From contig NZ_CP166625.1 in assembly GCF_041320595.1 (NCBI RefSeq), positions 5,392,001 through 5,456,000 on the forward strand: a DNA stretch of 64,000 nucleotides. Reading direction: 5' to 3'. Each line of letters begins with the position of its first letter. Positions within the stretch are counted from its first letter, which is position 1. This DNA is from Pleomorphomonas sp. PLEO (GTDB lineage Bacteria; Pseudomonadota; Alphaproteobacteria; Rhizobiales; Pleomorphomonadaceae). Below, in pieces: positions 17,897-26,534 of this stretch. Under the pieces are notes generated by a model. The model was not told where the DNA came from, made no database searches, and was given only the letters and a program-made list of their open reading frames with translations. Position numbers and translations under genes: made by a program.

Positions 17897-18015
17897 CAAT
17901 ACAACCACGCCCCTAATCGGCGAATTTGAGCGACAATTGCTCCCTATGTTGATCTGACCGCCGACGGGCACCCCCATCGAGCCGTGGGCGGAACGAACAA
18001 CAAGGAGAAGCTCCC

Positions 18016-18588
18016 GTGAAAGCGCTCACACTCGCTACGATTTCCGCCCTCTCTGTGATCACCATCGGCACGGTCGCCTTCGCTGCCGGCCCTGGCATGG
18101 GGCCGATGGGCATGGGGCCGATGGGCTTTGGTCCGGAAGGTGGTCCGATGAAGATCTTCGCCGAGGCCGACACCAACAAGGATGGCAAGCTCGACGCCGC
18201 GGAGATCGCCGCCTACCGCGACAAGATGTTCGCGGAAGCCAATCCCAGCGGCAAGGACGGGATCACCATTCAGGACTTCGAGTCCTGGTTCTGGAAGCAG
18301 CACCGGGAGATGATGGTTCGGGCCTTCCAGCGCCTCGACGCCGACGGCGATGGAAAGATCACCAAGGCCGAAATGGAAGCGGCTGGCGAACGCATGCTCG
18401 GCTTCCTCGACCGCAACGACGACGGCACCTATTCGCTTCCCGACCGGCCCAACCGCGAGGGCTGGGGTCGCGACGGCAAGCACGGTCGCCATCATGGTCC
18501 CGGCATGATGCGCTGGATGGGCCAGGATGCCGGTCCGGACGATGCCGCTCCCGCCAACGAGGCACCGGCACCTGCTCCGGCGCCCTGA
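18016..18588 (+). CDS. Secreted EF-hand protein with Met/Gly/Pro-rich N-terminus
   Basis: 190 residues with a signal peptide at about 1-23 and a repetitive GPGMGPMGMGPMGFGP segment (25-40). Three EF-hand loops follow: DTNKDGKLDAAE (52-63), DADGDGKITKAE (108-119) and the weaker DRNDDGTYSLPD (132-143), plus a degenerate loop near 76-87. The tail is His/Gly-rich, then Ala/Pro-rich. It probably binds calcium in the periplasm, and the Met-rich part may bind copper or other soft metals. GTG start with AAGGAG eight bases upstream. It is divergent from a two-component system and ends in a strong terminator. Its role is unknown. Confidence 0.85.
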   Translation: MKALTLATISALSVITIGTVAFAAGPGMGPMGMGPMGFGPEGGPMKIFAEADTNKDGKLDAAEIAAYRDKMFAEANPSGKDGITIQDFESWFWKQHREMMVRAFQRLDADGDGKITKAEMEAAGERMLGFLDRNDDGTYSLPDRPNREGWGRDGKHGRHHGPGMMRWMGQDAGPDDAAPANEAPAPAPAP

Positions 18589-18608
18589 TTGCCAACATAA
18601 TACAGTTA

Positions 18609-18636
18609 AAGGCCGCTCTCCCCGGAGAGCGGCCTT
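18609..18636. terminator. Strong hairpin terminator between convergent genes
   Basis: AAGGCCGCTCTCC (18609-18621) and GGAGAGCGGCCTT (18624-18636) form a 13-bp perfect stem. It follows the EF-hand stop (18588) and precedes the stop of the convergent ABC ATPase (18666), so it may serve both directions. Confidence 0.8.
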
Positions 18637-18665
18637 CTTCATGAGCTAAGCGCAGACCTCCCACC

Positions 18666-19730
18666 TCAATGGGAGGCGATGATCAGAAGGTCTTCCTTTT
18701 TGAAGGAGACACTGGCCGACATGCCGATCTTCGGCAGTTCGAGCGCCGGATCATTGAAGATATCGAGCGATACCCGCGCCTCCCGAAGCCGCACCCGCAC
18801 GCGGATGACCGCGCCGAGGAAAGCCACCTCTTCGACGGTGCCTGTCAGCGTGTTGCGGTCGTCGTCGCCGCCGCCGAGGAGGAGCGCCTCAGGCCGCAGT
18901 GCCACGATCGCCTCGTCGGCAATCCCGAAAGCGGACATGTCGCGCTTGGTCACGACCGGTTGACCGTCGATCGAAACGCGGCCTGTCGCCGGATCGACCA
19001 CACGGGCTTCCAGAAGGTTGAGCGTGCCGACAAAGCTGGCAACAAAGCGTGTCGCCGGGTTGTTATAGATCTCGGAGGGCGTGCCAATCTGGTCGGCGCG
19101 TCCCTGATTCATAACGACGATGCGGTCGGAGATCGACAGTGCCTCTTCCTGGTCGTGCGTGACGAAAACGGTGGTGATGCCGAGCTCTCGCTGCAATGAG
19201 CGGATTTCCTCGCGCAAGGAAACGCGGATCTTAGCGTCGAGGGCTGACAGCGGTTCGTCGAGCAACAGGACCTGCGGTTTGATTGCCAAGGCACGGGCGA
19301 GCGCCACGCGCTGCTGCTGACCACCGGAGAGTTGATAGGGGTAACGATCGCCAAGCTCCGGCAGCTTGATCAGTTCGAGCATCTCGGCGACACGCGCGTC
19401 GATCTCGCCCTTTTCCTTGCCGGCGATCTTGAGACCGAACCCGATATTGCCCGCCACCGTCAGGTTGGGAAAAAGCGCATAAGCCTGGAACACCATGCCG
19501 ACGTTGCGCTTTGCCGGCGGCAGGTTTGTCATTTCGGCGCCGCCGACCCGGATCGAGCCCGATGAGGCGGTCTCGAAACCGGCGATCATTCTGAGAATCG
19601 TGGTCTTGCCACAGCCCGACGGGCCGAGGAAAGAAATGAACTCGCCCTTTTCAATGGAAAGGTCGAAGTCGTGGACCACGGTGTTCGGACCGAAAGACTT
19701 CTTGAGATGACTGATTTCGATGAAGGACAT
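18666..19730 (-). CDS. ABC importer ATP-binding protein (PotA/FbpC-like)
   Basis: 354 residues. Walker A GPSGCGKTT, Q-loop VFQAYALFPN, signature LSGGQQQRVALARA, Walker B LLLDEPLSALD, switch His in VTHDQEEAL, and a C-terminal TOBE domain (about 280-352). This architecture is shared by polyamine, iron, thiamine and phosphonate importers. It is the last gene of a minus-strand operon: binding protein, two permeases, ATPase. The substrate cannot be read from this subunit. Confidence 0.9.
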   Translation of the reverse strand: MSFIEISHLKKSFGPNTVVHDFDLSIEKGEFISFLGPSGCGKTTILRMIAGFETASSGSIRVGGAEMTNLPPAKRNVGMVFQAYALFPNLTVAGNIGFGLKIAGKEKGEIDARVAEMLELIKLPELGDRYPYQLSGGQQQRVALARALAIKPQVLLLDEPLSALDAKIRVSLREEIRSLQRELGITTVFVTHDQEEALSISDRIVVMNQGRADQIGTPSEIYNNPATRFVASFVGTLNLLEARVVDPATGRVSIDGQPVVTKRDMSAFGIADEAIVALRPEALLLGGGDDDRNTLTGTVEEVAFLGAVIRVRVRLREARVSLDIFNDPALELPKIGMSASVSFKKEDLLIIASH

Positions 19731-19755
19731 CGGGCGGTTCCGTGGGGTGGGCCGA

Positions 19756-20547
19756 CTAGTGGCGGGCGGCGACGGCGTTGCGGGAGATCACCTGGATGAT
19801 GCCCATGCAGGCCCAGGTGATCATGAAGGCCATGACGGCCAGCGCCGCCGGCTCGTAGGCGCGATTGGCGCCGATAAGCTGAAGATAAGGACCGAAGGCC
19901 GGCCGGTTGAGCAGGCTGGCGAACGTGAACTCGCCGATGACGATGGCAAAGGTCAGGAAGGCGCCCGACAGCATTGCCGAACGAATATTGGGCAGAATGA
20001 CGCGCCAGATGATGGTCCCCGAGGAGGCACCGAGACTTTCGCCAGCCTCGGTCAGCGTCCGCACGTCAATCGAGCGGAGACCTGTTTCAATCGAACGATA
20101 CATGTAGGGCAGCGCCAGCGTCACATAGCCGCAGGCGAGCAGAAAGTTGGTACCGAGCGACGAGTTGGTGAGCGGCAAAAGGCTCGACGAATTGTAAAGA
20201 CGCAAATAGCCGAAAACGATGACGATGGCCGGAACCACCAGCGGCAGAAGCGTTACGAACTCGATGAACGGCCGGAGCTTCCTGAGCCTCAATTCGACGA
20301 AGTAGGCCATCGGCACGATGATCGCCATGCCGAATATGATGGTGACGATGGCGAGGGCCACCGAGAAACTGAAGGAAGCCTGAAAATGCGGATCGGCGAG
20401 CACCACGCGGTAGGCTTCGAAGCTGTAGACGCCCCGGACCTTCCTCAGAGAGAACTCGAACGTGGCGGCGAGCGGCACCAGGAAATAGAGCGTGCCGATG
20501 AGAATGGCGAGCCAGTGGCCAATACGGCTGGTCTTCATTTGAGCCAC
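19756..20547 (-). CDS. ABC importer permease, second subunit (PotC-like)
   Basis: 263 residues with about six membrane helices. The EAA loop reads EAGESLGASSGTIIWRVILP (about 168-187). It overlaps the preceding permease gene by 13 bases (20535-20547), so translation is coupled. Similar to PotC/PhnV-type permeases in the importer operon 18666-22622. Confidence 0.88.
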   Translation of the reverse strand: MAQMKTSRIGHWLAILIGTLYFLVPLAATFEFSLRKVRGVYSFEAYRVVLADPHFQASFSFSVALAIVTIIFGMAIIVPMAYFVELRLRKLRPFIEFVTLLPLVVPAIVIVFGYLRLYNSSSLLPLTNSSLGTNFLLACGYVTLALPYMYRSIETGLRSIDVRTLTEAGESLGASSGTIIWRVILPNIRSAMLSGAFLTFAIVIGEFTFASLLNRPAFGPYLQLIGANRAYEPAALAVMAFMITWACMGIIQVISRNAVAARH

Positions 20548-21413
20548 CTTTCGCTGCGCACGCGGAGCAGGATGTAGCAGAGATTGGAAAGACCGGTGAT
20601 GACGATCATGCCGAAGGCAATGGCGTAGCCGAGGTTCTGGTCATGCAGAACGTCGCCCCGGATCTGCGCATAAAGCAGGATGGTGACGATGTTGAGCGAC
20701 GAGCCGGTCAGCGCATAGGCGGTAGCAATGGCGCCGAAGGCGTTGGCAAACAGCAGCAGCGCCGCGCCAAGGAAGCTCGGCAGCAACACGGGCCCGGCGA
20801 TATGACGCCAGTATTGCCAATTGGAGGCGCCGAGGATGGTCGCCGCTTCGCGCCATTCCTTTTTGATCCCCTCGATCGCCGGCGAGACAATCAGCACCAT
20901 CAACGGGATCTGGAAATAGAGATAGGTGAGCGTTAGCCCCCAGAAGGACAGGAGATTGAAGCCCTGCGCGTAAATGTTGAGGCCCAAGAACGACAGGAAA
21001 AGCGTGACGAGGCCCTGCCGGCCGAGCGTTGCCAGGAAGGCGAACGCAAGTGGTACGCCGGCGAACTGCGAGGCAACGCCGGAGAAAGTCATGATGGTCG
21101 GCCGGATCCATTGCGGCAGACCGCCGGACACCGCCGCGTAGGCAATGAACGCACCAATCAGCGCGCCCATAAGCGCCGAGGCGACCGACACCTTGATGGA
21201 TATCCAGTAGGAAGCAAGAATGGTCGGCGTCCACAGCTTGCCGAGATTGGCGAGCGTGAAGGCGCCGTTGCTATCCTGGAAAGCGCCGGCCACCAGAAAA
21301 AGGGTCGGCAAAATCAGGAATAGAACGGCAAAGACCATGAAAGGCGTGACGCCAACGACGGCCCAAGGGACGCGCGGACGAGGAAGACTGGCAGGCGAAG
21401 CGTTGGAAGCCAT
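20535..21413 (-). CDS. ABC importer permease, first subunit (PotB-like)
   Basis: 292 residues with six or more membrane helices. The first is at about 17-38 (FMVFAVLFLILPTLFLVAGA) and the EAA loop includes EWREAATILGASNWQYWRHI (about 186-205). It lies 105 bases downstream of the binding-protein gene and partners the PotC-like subunit. Confidence 0.88.
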   Translation of the reverse strand: MASNASPASLPRPRVPWAVVGVTPFMVFAVLFLILPTLFLVAGAFQDSNGAFTLANLGKLWTPTILASYWISIKVSVASALMGALIGAFIAYAAVSGGLPQWIRPTIMTFSGVASQFAGVPLAFAFLATLGRQGLVTLFLSFLGLNIYAQGFNLLSFWGLTLTYLYFQIPLMVLIVSPAIEGIKKEWREAATILGASNWQYWRHIAGPVLLPSFLGAALLLFANAFGAIATAYALTGSSLNIVTILLYAQIRGDVLHDQNLGYAIAFGMIVITGLSNLCYILLRVRSERWLK

Positions 21414-21518
21414 GCTGTTCGCTATCCGGATCGGCGATCGCGGAAATCCGCCCTCCAGCGCTAGCCGGAAGGCGGAACCGTGAATCAGGGTCAGACGGCC
21501 TTCCGGCCGTGCCGGGCC

Positions 21519-22622
21519 TTACTTGACGTCGGCGCCGACGACGCTGTCCCAATTCTTGGTGATGGTTTCCTTATAGGACGCCTGCTCGTCGAGCGTCGGG
21601 AAGATGGCGTTGGCATAGGCCTCGGCCGGCGGCAGCTTGGCGAGCAGCTCCTGCGGCACCTTGCCGTTCTTGGCGAGATCGTTGAAGCGGATCGGGTGGC
21701 AATAGCCTTTCAGCCAGCCAAGCTGACCTTCGTCCGAATAGAGGTATTCCATCCACAGCTTGGCGGCGTTGGGATGCGGCGCGTAGGCCGAGATCGCCTG
21801 AACGTAGACGCCGGCGAGCACACCGGTCTTCGGAACGACGACGTCGATCGGCGGATTGCCGGCCAGCGTGTCGCGCCAGGACAGAAGATTGTAGTCCCAG
21901 GCGGCGACGATCGGGGTGGTGCCCTGAGCGACCGAGGCCGACTTGCCGATCACCGGAACGAAGTTGCCTTTAGCGACGACGTCCTTGAAGAAACCGAGGC
22001 CGGCTTCACCAGCCTTGGCAACGTCACCGCCTGCGGCCGACAGGCCCGAGGCGAAGACGGCGGAAATGGCCTGCGACGAGGCGCGCGGATCGCCGGCCAG
22101 CGCTACGGCATTGGCGAACTCGGGCTTCAGCAGGTCGGCCCAGTCGGCCGGGCTCGTCTTGATGATGTCCTTGTTGATGCCAAAGGACATCACGCCATAA
22201 TAGTCGCCGTACCAGTAACCCTCGGCATCCTTGGCGCTATCGGGAATGGTGTCCCAAGTCGAGACCTTGTAGGGCTGCAGCAGGCCATCCTTCTTGGCCG
22301 ACGGGCCGAAGCTGAGGCCAACGTCGACAACGTCGGGCGACTGGTCGCCGGTGTTGCCCTTGTTCGCCTTGATCGCCTCGATCTCGTCGCCCGAGCCGGC
22401 GTCCGGATTGAGTTCGTTGACCTCGAGGCCGTACTTGGCCTTGAAGCCGTCGATGACGGCGCCATAGCCGCACCAGTCGTGCGGCAGAGCGATGGTGGTC
22501 AGCTTGCCTTCCGCCTTGGCGGCGGCGACAAGATCGTCGAGCGAGGCGGCAAATGCCGGCGCGGCTGCGCACAGGACGGCCTGCGCGGCGATGGTCGACG
22601 CGAGAAACAGCTTGAACGACAT
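21519..22622 (-). CDS. ABC importer periplasmic binding protein (family 1)
   Basis: 367 residues with a signal peptide (about 1-25, CAAAPAFA-A). It is an extracellular solute-binding protein of the iron/thiamine/polyamine class, with DDLVAAAKAEGKLTTIALP, GVMSFGINKDIIK and WMEYLYSDEGQLGWLKGYC. The frame is open to 22679, but ATG 22622 has a GGGGAA site and begins the signal peptide. Candidate substrates by family are polyamines, 2-aminoethylphosphonate or ferric iron; nothing decides between them. An 8-bp hairpin lies in its leader at 22641-22660. Confidence 0.87.
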   Translation of the reverse strand: MSFKLFLASTIAAQAVLCAAAPAFAASLDDLVAAAKAEGKLTTIALPHDWCGYGAVIDGFKAKYGLEVNELNPDAGSGDEIEAIKANKGNTGDQSPDVVDVGLSFGPSAKKDGLLQPYKVSTWDTIPDSAKDAEGYWYGDYYGVMSFGINKDIIKTSPADWADLLKPEFANAVALAGDPRASSQAISAVFASGLSAAGGDVAKAGEAGLGFFKDVVAKGNFVPVIGKSASVAQGTTPIVAAWDYNLLSWRDTLAGNPPIDVVVPKTGVLAGVYVQAISAYAPHPNAAKLWMEYLYSDEGQLGWLKGYCHPIRFNDLAKNGKVPQELLAKLPPAEAYANAIFPTLDEQASYKETITKNWDSVVGADVK

Positions 22623-22640
22623 GACGGGTTCCCCTGTTGG

Positions 22641-22660
22641 CCGGGTGCCCCTGCACCCGG
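22641..22660. promoter_or_regulatory. Hairpin in the leader of the binding-protein gene
   Basis: CCGGGTGC (22641-22648) and GCACCCGG (22653-22660) form a perfect 8-bp stem with a 4-base loop, ending about 19 bases before the start codon of the minus-strand binding-protein gene and next to its ribosome site. It could influence translation. No known riboswitch fold is recognised. Confidence 0.4.
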
Positions 22661-22890
22661 ATGTCCCACTCTTCGGCAACGGCCAGTCCCGCCTTCGAAA
22701 AAAAGCGAGCGAGCCTGCGCGATTCAGATGACGCGCCGATCCAGGATGCCGCGAGCGGTCCGGGAAAGGTTCGCCGTCTCCGCGTTCTTCGTTACCTGAG
22801 TTATATGACAGTTTGTTGTGAGCCCCGTCAATTCACCCAGGCCTTTAGGGGGGGTGCCTTTTTCGCCGCCTAACGTCTTTCCTTGCGCTC

Positions 22891-23832
22891 TCAGTAGCCT
22901 TTGCGGCGATCGACGAGATGACGGAGCGGCCGGCCAGCCTCGTAAGCGGCAATCTCGCCGATCACGTAGCGGCTGAGCGCCACCGGGTCGCTCTCGGCAG
23001 CGACATGCGGCGTCAGGAACAGATTGGGAGCCTGCCAGAGCGGGCTTTCCGGCGGCAATGGTTCGCTGGTGAAAACATCGAGGCTGGCGCCTTTCAGCCG
23101 GCCGTCCGCCAGTGCGTCGACAACATCTGCCTCCACCAGTGACCGGCCTCGACCGGCATTGAGGATCACCGGCCCGCCAAGCGGCCCGTCCTTGGCGAGC
23201 GCGTCAATGGCCGCACGATCGATCAGGTTCTCGGTCTCGGCCGTCAATGGCAGCAGCGAAACGAGAATGTCGGTGCGCGCAAGAAAGGGAGCAAGGCCCT
23301 CTTCACCGTGGAAGCAGTCGACGCCATCCATCTGCTTTTCGGTCCGGCTCCAGCCGCTCACCTTGAATCCCAGCGCCGTCAGCGCTCGCGCCGCGTCACG
23401 ACCGAGTTCGCCAAGCCCCATGACACCGACACGCACGGCGCTCGCCGCCCACTGACGAAGCGGCCGCCAGTTGCCGGTAGCCTGCGCCGCCGCGTAGGCG
23501 GCGTGACGACGGTGATGCAGCAGCACATTGAGCACGACCCATTCCGTCATCCGGCCTGTGAGGTCGGGATCGACAATCCGGACGACGGGAAGGTCTGGAA
23601 GATCGGGATCGGTGGTGAGGTGGTCAACACCGGCACCCAACGAAAAGATTGCCTCAAGCTTGGGGAAGGTCGCGAGATAGCCGGGTTCCGGCTTCCAGAC
23701 CAGCGCGTAACGGACGGTGGCGACGTCGAAGTCATCACCAGGCAGGACGACCCTCCGATCGGGCGCGGCTTCCCGCAAGGCATGGATCCAGTGGTCGGGC
23801 TTCCAGCCCCGAACGGCAACGAGAATGGTCAT
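22891..23832 (-). CDS. ghrA: Glyoxylate/hydroxypyruvate reductase A
   Basis: 313-residue D-2-hydroxyacid dehydrogenase of the GhrA type. The NAD(P)-binding glycine motif is VGVMGLGELGRDAA, NAGRGRSLVEADV is conserved, the catalytic Arg lies in that region, and the acid/base pair is in the later LDVFTSEPLP and LTPHVAAES blocks. It reduces glyoxylate and hydroxypyruvate. The frame continues to 23934, but ATG 23832 starts the conserved MTILVAVRGWKPDHW. It is upstream of and divergent from def, and monocistronic. Confidence 0.9.
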   Translation of the reverse strand: MTILVAVRGWKPDHWIHALREAAPDRRVVLPGDDFDVATVRYALVWKPEPGYLATFPKLEAIFSLGAGVDHLTTDPDLPDLPVVRIVDPDLTGRMTEWVVLNVLLHHRRHAAYAAAQATGNWRPLRQWAASAVRVGVMGLGELGRDAARALTALGFKVSGWSRTEKQMDGVDCFHGEEGLAPFLARTDILVSLLPLTAETENLIDRAAIDALAKDGPLGGPVILNAGRGRSLVEADVVDALADGRLKGASLDVFTSEPLPPESPLWQAPNLFLTPHVAAESDPVALSRYVIGEIAAYEAGRPLRHLVDRRKGY

Positions 23833-23983
23833 GGCGTTTCCCGAGTATGAAGGTGGCGCCACATTGCCCGGCAGGACGCAGGGAAGGCAAGCCTCGCTCC
23901 TTTCCCTTTCGCCACGCCCAAGCTTCACCCACAATGCCTGAGGCCGCCCTTACCGCTTTCAGGGATTGCCCGGATGGTTGCTA

Positions 23984-24012
23984 TTGACGAGAATAGCTGC
24001 CTTGCGTATCTG
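23984..24012 (+). promoter_or_regulatory. Promoter of def, predicting a leaderless transcript
   Basis: TTGACG (23984-23989) and TATCTG (24007-24012) are separated by 17 bases. The def ATG is at 24020, only seven bases after the -10 box, where transcription should start. No ribosome site can be seen before the ATG, which fits a leaderless mRNA. Confidence 0.55.
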
Positions 24013-24019
24013 ACTTTTC

Positions 24020-24538
24020 ATGTCAACACGTCCTCTCGTCATTCTCCCTGCCCCGCAGCTTCGTCTGACCTCGGCTCCTATTGCCCGCGTCGATGACGGC
24101 GTTCGCAAGCTCGCCGAGGATATGCTCGAAACCATGTACGCGGCGCCGGGTATCGGGCTCGCCGCCGTGCAGGTGGGCGAGATGACCCGCCTCATCACCA
24201 TCGACGTATCGCACGACGAGGACGTCAAGGAGCCGCGCGTCTTCATCAATCCGGAAATCCTTTGGAAGTCCGAAGATCTGTCGGTCTATGAGGAAGGGTG
24301 CCTCTCCATCCCCGAGTTCTACGAGGAAGTCGAGCGCCCTGCCCGCGTCCGCGTTCGCTATACCAACCTCGCCGGCGAGCCGGAGGAGCTGGAGGCGGAC
24401 GGTCTGCTCTCCACCTGCCTGCAGCACGAGATCGACCATCTCGAAGGTGTGCTGTTCATCGACCACATCTCCAGGCTGAAGCGCGAACGCGTCACCAAGA
24501 AGTTCATCAAGGCGTCCAAGGAAAAGGCGCGAATTTAG
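24020..24538 (+). CDS. def: Peptide deformylase
   Basis: Removes the N-formyl group from nascent proteins. 172 residues with all three family motifs: GIGLAAVQVG (44-53), EEGCLSIPEF with metal ligand Cys94, and QHEIDHLEG with ligands His136 and His140 and catalytic Glu137. It precedes fmt and truA, the classic formyl-methionine cluster. A tandem 76-base repeat lies between def and fmt. The transcript may be leaderless. Confidence 0.97.
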   Translation: MSTRPLVILPAPQLRLTSAPIARVDDGVRKLAEDMLETMYAAPGIGLAAVQVGEMTRLITIDVSHDEDVKEPRVFINPEILWKSEDLSVYEEGCLSIPEFYEEVERPARVRVRYTNLAGEPEELEADGLLSTCLQHEIDHLEGVLFIDHISRLKRERVTKKFIKASKEKARI

Positions 24539-24543
24539 TTGGC

Positions 24544-24709
24544 CAATCGCCGGCGGGCCTCCGGCCCTCGGCTTTCGCGCTCCGCGCGGGCGCCGCTTGG
24601 CGCCGGAAGCCGCTGACGCAGTTTTTCCGGCCTCAATCGCCGGCGGGCCTCCGGCCCTCGGCTTTCGCGCTCCGCGCGGGCGCCGCTTGGCGCCGGAAGC
24701 CGCTGACGC
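24544..24709. repeat. Tandem 76-bp repeat, family A, between def and fmt
   Basis: Two identical 76-base units at 24544-24619 and 24634-24709 are separated by 14 bases (period 90). Each begins CAATCGCCGGCGGGCC and ends GGAAGCCGCTGACGC. In the second copy the end continues to GCGGCTTC, completing an 8-bp palindrome that is broken in the first. Related sequence occurs at 6049-6080. Several nested inverted repeats make it strongly structured. Confidence 0.85.
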
Positions 24710-24799
24710 GGCTTCATAGGATCGATACGCCCCCTAACGCTTGACGGCGCCGCCCGCATGGTATGAAAGGCGGGCAGAACAACCGTCAACGGGGTCGAA

Positions 24800-25732
24800 A
24801 TGCCGCTCAGGGTCGTCTTCATGGGAACGCCCGACTTCTCGGTGCCGGTGCTCGACGCCATCGTCGGAGCGGGGCACGAGGTGGTCGCCGCCTATACGCG
24901 GGCGCCGAAGCCGGCCGGGCGGGGCATGGACCTCCGGCGCTCACCGGTGCATGCGCGGGCCGACGCACTCGGCATTCCGGTGTTGACGCCCAAAACTCTG
25001 AAGACCGAGGAGGCGCAGGCGGCCTTCTCCAACCACGACGCGGATGTCGCCGTAGTTGTCGCCTATGGCCTCATCCTGCCCAAGCCCGTGCTCGACGCTC
25101 CCCGCTTCTGCTGCCTCAATCTGCATGCCTCGCTGCTGCCACGCTGGCGCGGCGCCGCGCCGATCAACCGCGCCGTCATGGCCGGCGATCCGGAGTCCGG
25201 CGTCATGGTCATGAAGATGGAAGAAGGGCTCGATACCGGCCCGGTGGCGCTGACTGCCCGTGTCGTCATCCGTTCGGACATGACGGCCGGCGAGCTGCAC
25301 GACGCTCTCTCGCCGACTGGGGCCGCGCTGATGGCTGAGGCGCTCGGCAAGATCGAGGGCGGCTCGCTCACCTTCACCGCCCAGGCTGAGGACGGGGTCA
25401 CCTACGCCTCGAAGATCACCAACGAGGAGACACGCATCGACTGGCGGCTGACAGGCTCGGCGGTGCACGACCACGTTCGCGGTCTTTCCCCCTTTCCAGG
25501 CGCCTGGTTTGCCGCCGACCTTGGCAAGGGCGAGGAACGGATCAAGCTTCTCCGCAGCGAGCGAGCGGATGGGGCGGGAGCGGCCGGCACACTGCTGTCG
25601 CCCGACGGTGTCGTCGCCTGCGGAGAGGGCGCCGTGCGCCTTGTCACCGTGCAACGCGCCGGCTCGAAGGCGATGGCTTTCGCCGATTTCGCGCGTGGCG
25701 CCCGCCTCGCCTCCGGCTTCAAGTTCGGCTGA
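24800..25732 (+). CDS. fmt: Methionyl-tRNA formyltransferase
   Basis: Formylates initiator Met-tRNA using 10-formyl-THF. 310 residues. The N-terminal formyltransferase domain has [17 protein letters not shown], the catalytic block [18 protein letters not shown] with Asn/His, and [15 protein letters not shown]. The C-terminal tRNA-binding domain covers about 205-305. It sits between def and truA on the same strand; truA begins six bases after its stop. Confidence 0.97.
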   Translation: MPLRVVFMGTPDFSVPVLDAIVGAGHEVVAAYTRAPKPAGRGMDLRRSPVHARADALGIPVLTPKTLKTEEAQAAFSNHDADVAVVVAYGLILPKPVLDAPRFCCLNLHASLLPRWRGAAPINRAVMAGDPESGVMVMKMEEGLDTGPVALTARVVIRSDMTAGELHDALSPTGAALMAEALGKIEGGSLTFTAQAEDGVTYASKITNEETRIDWRLTGSAVHDHVRGLSPFPGAWFAADLGKGEERIKLLRSERADGAGAAGTLLSPDGVVACGEGAVRLVTVQRAGSKAMAFADFARGARLASGFKFG

Positions 25733-25737
25733 CCGCC

Positions 25738-26475
25738 ATGCCCCGCTACCGGCTTCTCATCGAATATGACGGCACCGCCTTTTGCGGCTGGCAGTCGCAG
25801 GCCGAGGGAACCGGCGTCCAGGATTATCTGCAGCGGGCGATCTTCCGCTTTGCCGGAGAGACGGTCGTCATCAAAGGCGCCGGGCGCACCGACGCGGGTG
25901 TGCACGCGCTGGGCCAAGTCTGCCATTTCGACATCGCCAAGACGCTCCGTACCGACACCATCCGTGATGCCGGCAACGTGCATCTTCGGCCGCATGCCAT
26001 CACCATCGTTTCAGCCGAGGAAGTGCCGGATAGCTTCGATGCTCGCTTCTCCGCCGTAAGGCGCCACTACCTCTATCGCGTTTTCTCGCGGCGAGCCCCG
26101 CCGACCCTAGAGCGCCATCTCGTATGGCACGTACCGGTGCCGCTTGACGTAGAACGTATGGCGGAAGCCAGCAAAGTTCTTCTCGGCCGGCACGATTTCA
26201 CCACCTTCCGTTCCTCCGACTGCCAGGCGAAAAGTCCCGTGAAGACGCTCGACCAGCTCGACGTCGTCGCAGCCGGCGGCGAGATTCACTTCCTGGTCTC
26301 GGCACGCTCGTTCCTGCACAATCAGGTGCGCTCGATGGTGGGGGGACTGAGGAAAGTCGGAGACGGCCGCTGGACGGCCGCCGACCTCCAGGCCTCGCTG
26401 GAGGCCGTCGACCGTTGCGCCTGCGCACCGGTGGCGCCACCGGAAGGGCTCTGCCTGATGCGGGTGGATTACTGA
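25738..26475 (+). CDS. truA: tRNA pseudouridine(38-40) synthase
   Basis: 245 residues, normal length. Catalytic Asp52 lies in [13 protein letters not shown], and [16 protein letters not shown] (about 187-202) is the second conserved block. It modifies U38-U40 of the tRNA anticodon arm. Last gene of def-fmt-truA, followed by a terminator. Confidence 0.97.
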   Translation: MPRYRLLIEYDGTAFCGWQSQAEGTGVQDYLQRAIFRFAGETVVIKGAGRTDAGVHALGQVCHFDIAKTLRTDTIRDAGNVHLRPHAITIVSAEEVPDSFDARFSAVRRHYLYRVFSRRAPPTLERHLVWHVPVPLDVERMAEASKVLLGRHDFTTFRSSDCQAKSPVKTLDQLDVVAAGGEIHFLVSARSFLHNQVRSMVGGLRKVGDGRWTAADLQASLEAVDRCACAPVAPPEGLCLMRVDY

Positions 26476-26484
26476 CATAAGCAA

Positions 26485-26510
26485 AGGGCGGGAAGTTTCC
26501 TCCCCGCCCT
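26485..26510. terminator. Hairpin after truA
   Basis: AGGGCGGG (26485-26492) pairs with CCCGCCCT (26503-26510) around a 10-base loop. It lies between the convergent truA (ends 26475) and the glucan gene (ends 26535), so it may act in both directions. The T-run is poor. Confidence 0.65.
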
Positions 26511-26534
26511 CGCCAAATCAGATGAACGTCCGCC

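Noticed and set aside
21480-22799. A 439-codon plus-strand frame over the ABC binding protein
   Set aside because: Antisense to a protein with a clear signal peptide and binding-protein blocks; the shadow has no motif.
24535-24861. A minus-strand frame with a repeated Arg/Ala/Pro-rich peptide between def and fmt
   Set aside because: It is the translation of the tandem 76-bp repeat and not a protein. Such frames are often misannotated over intergenic repeats.
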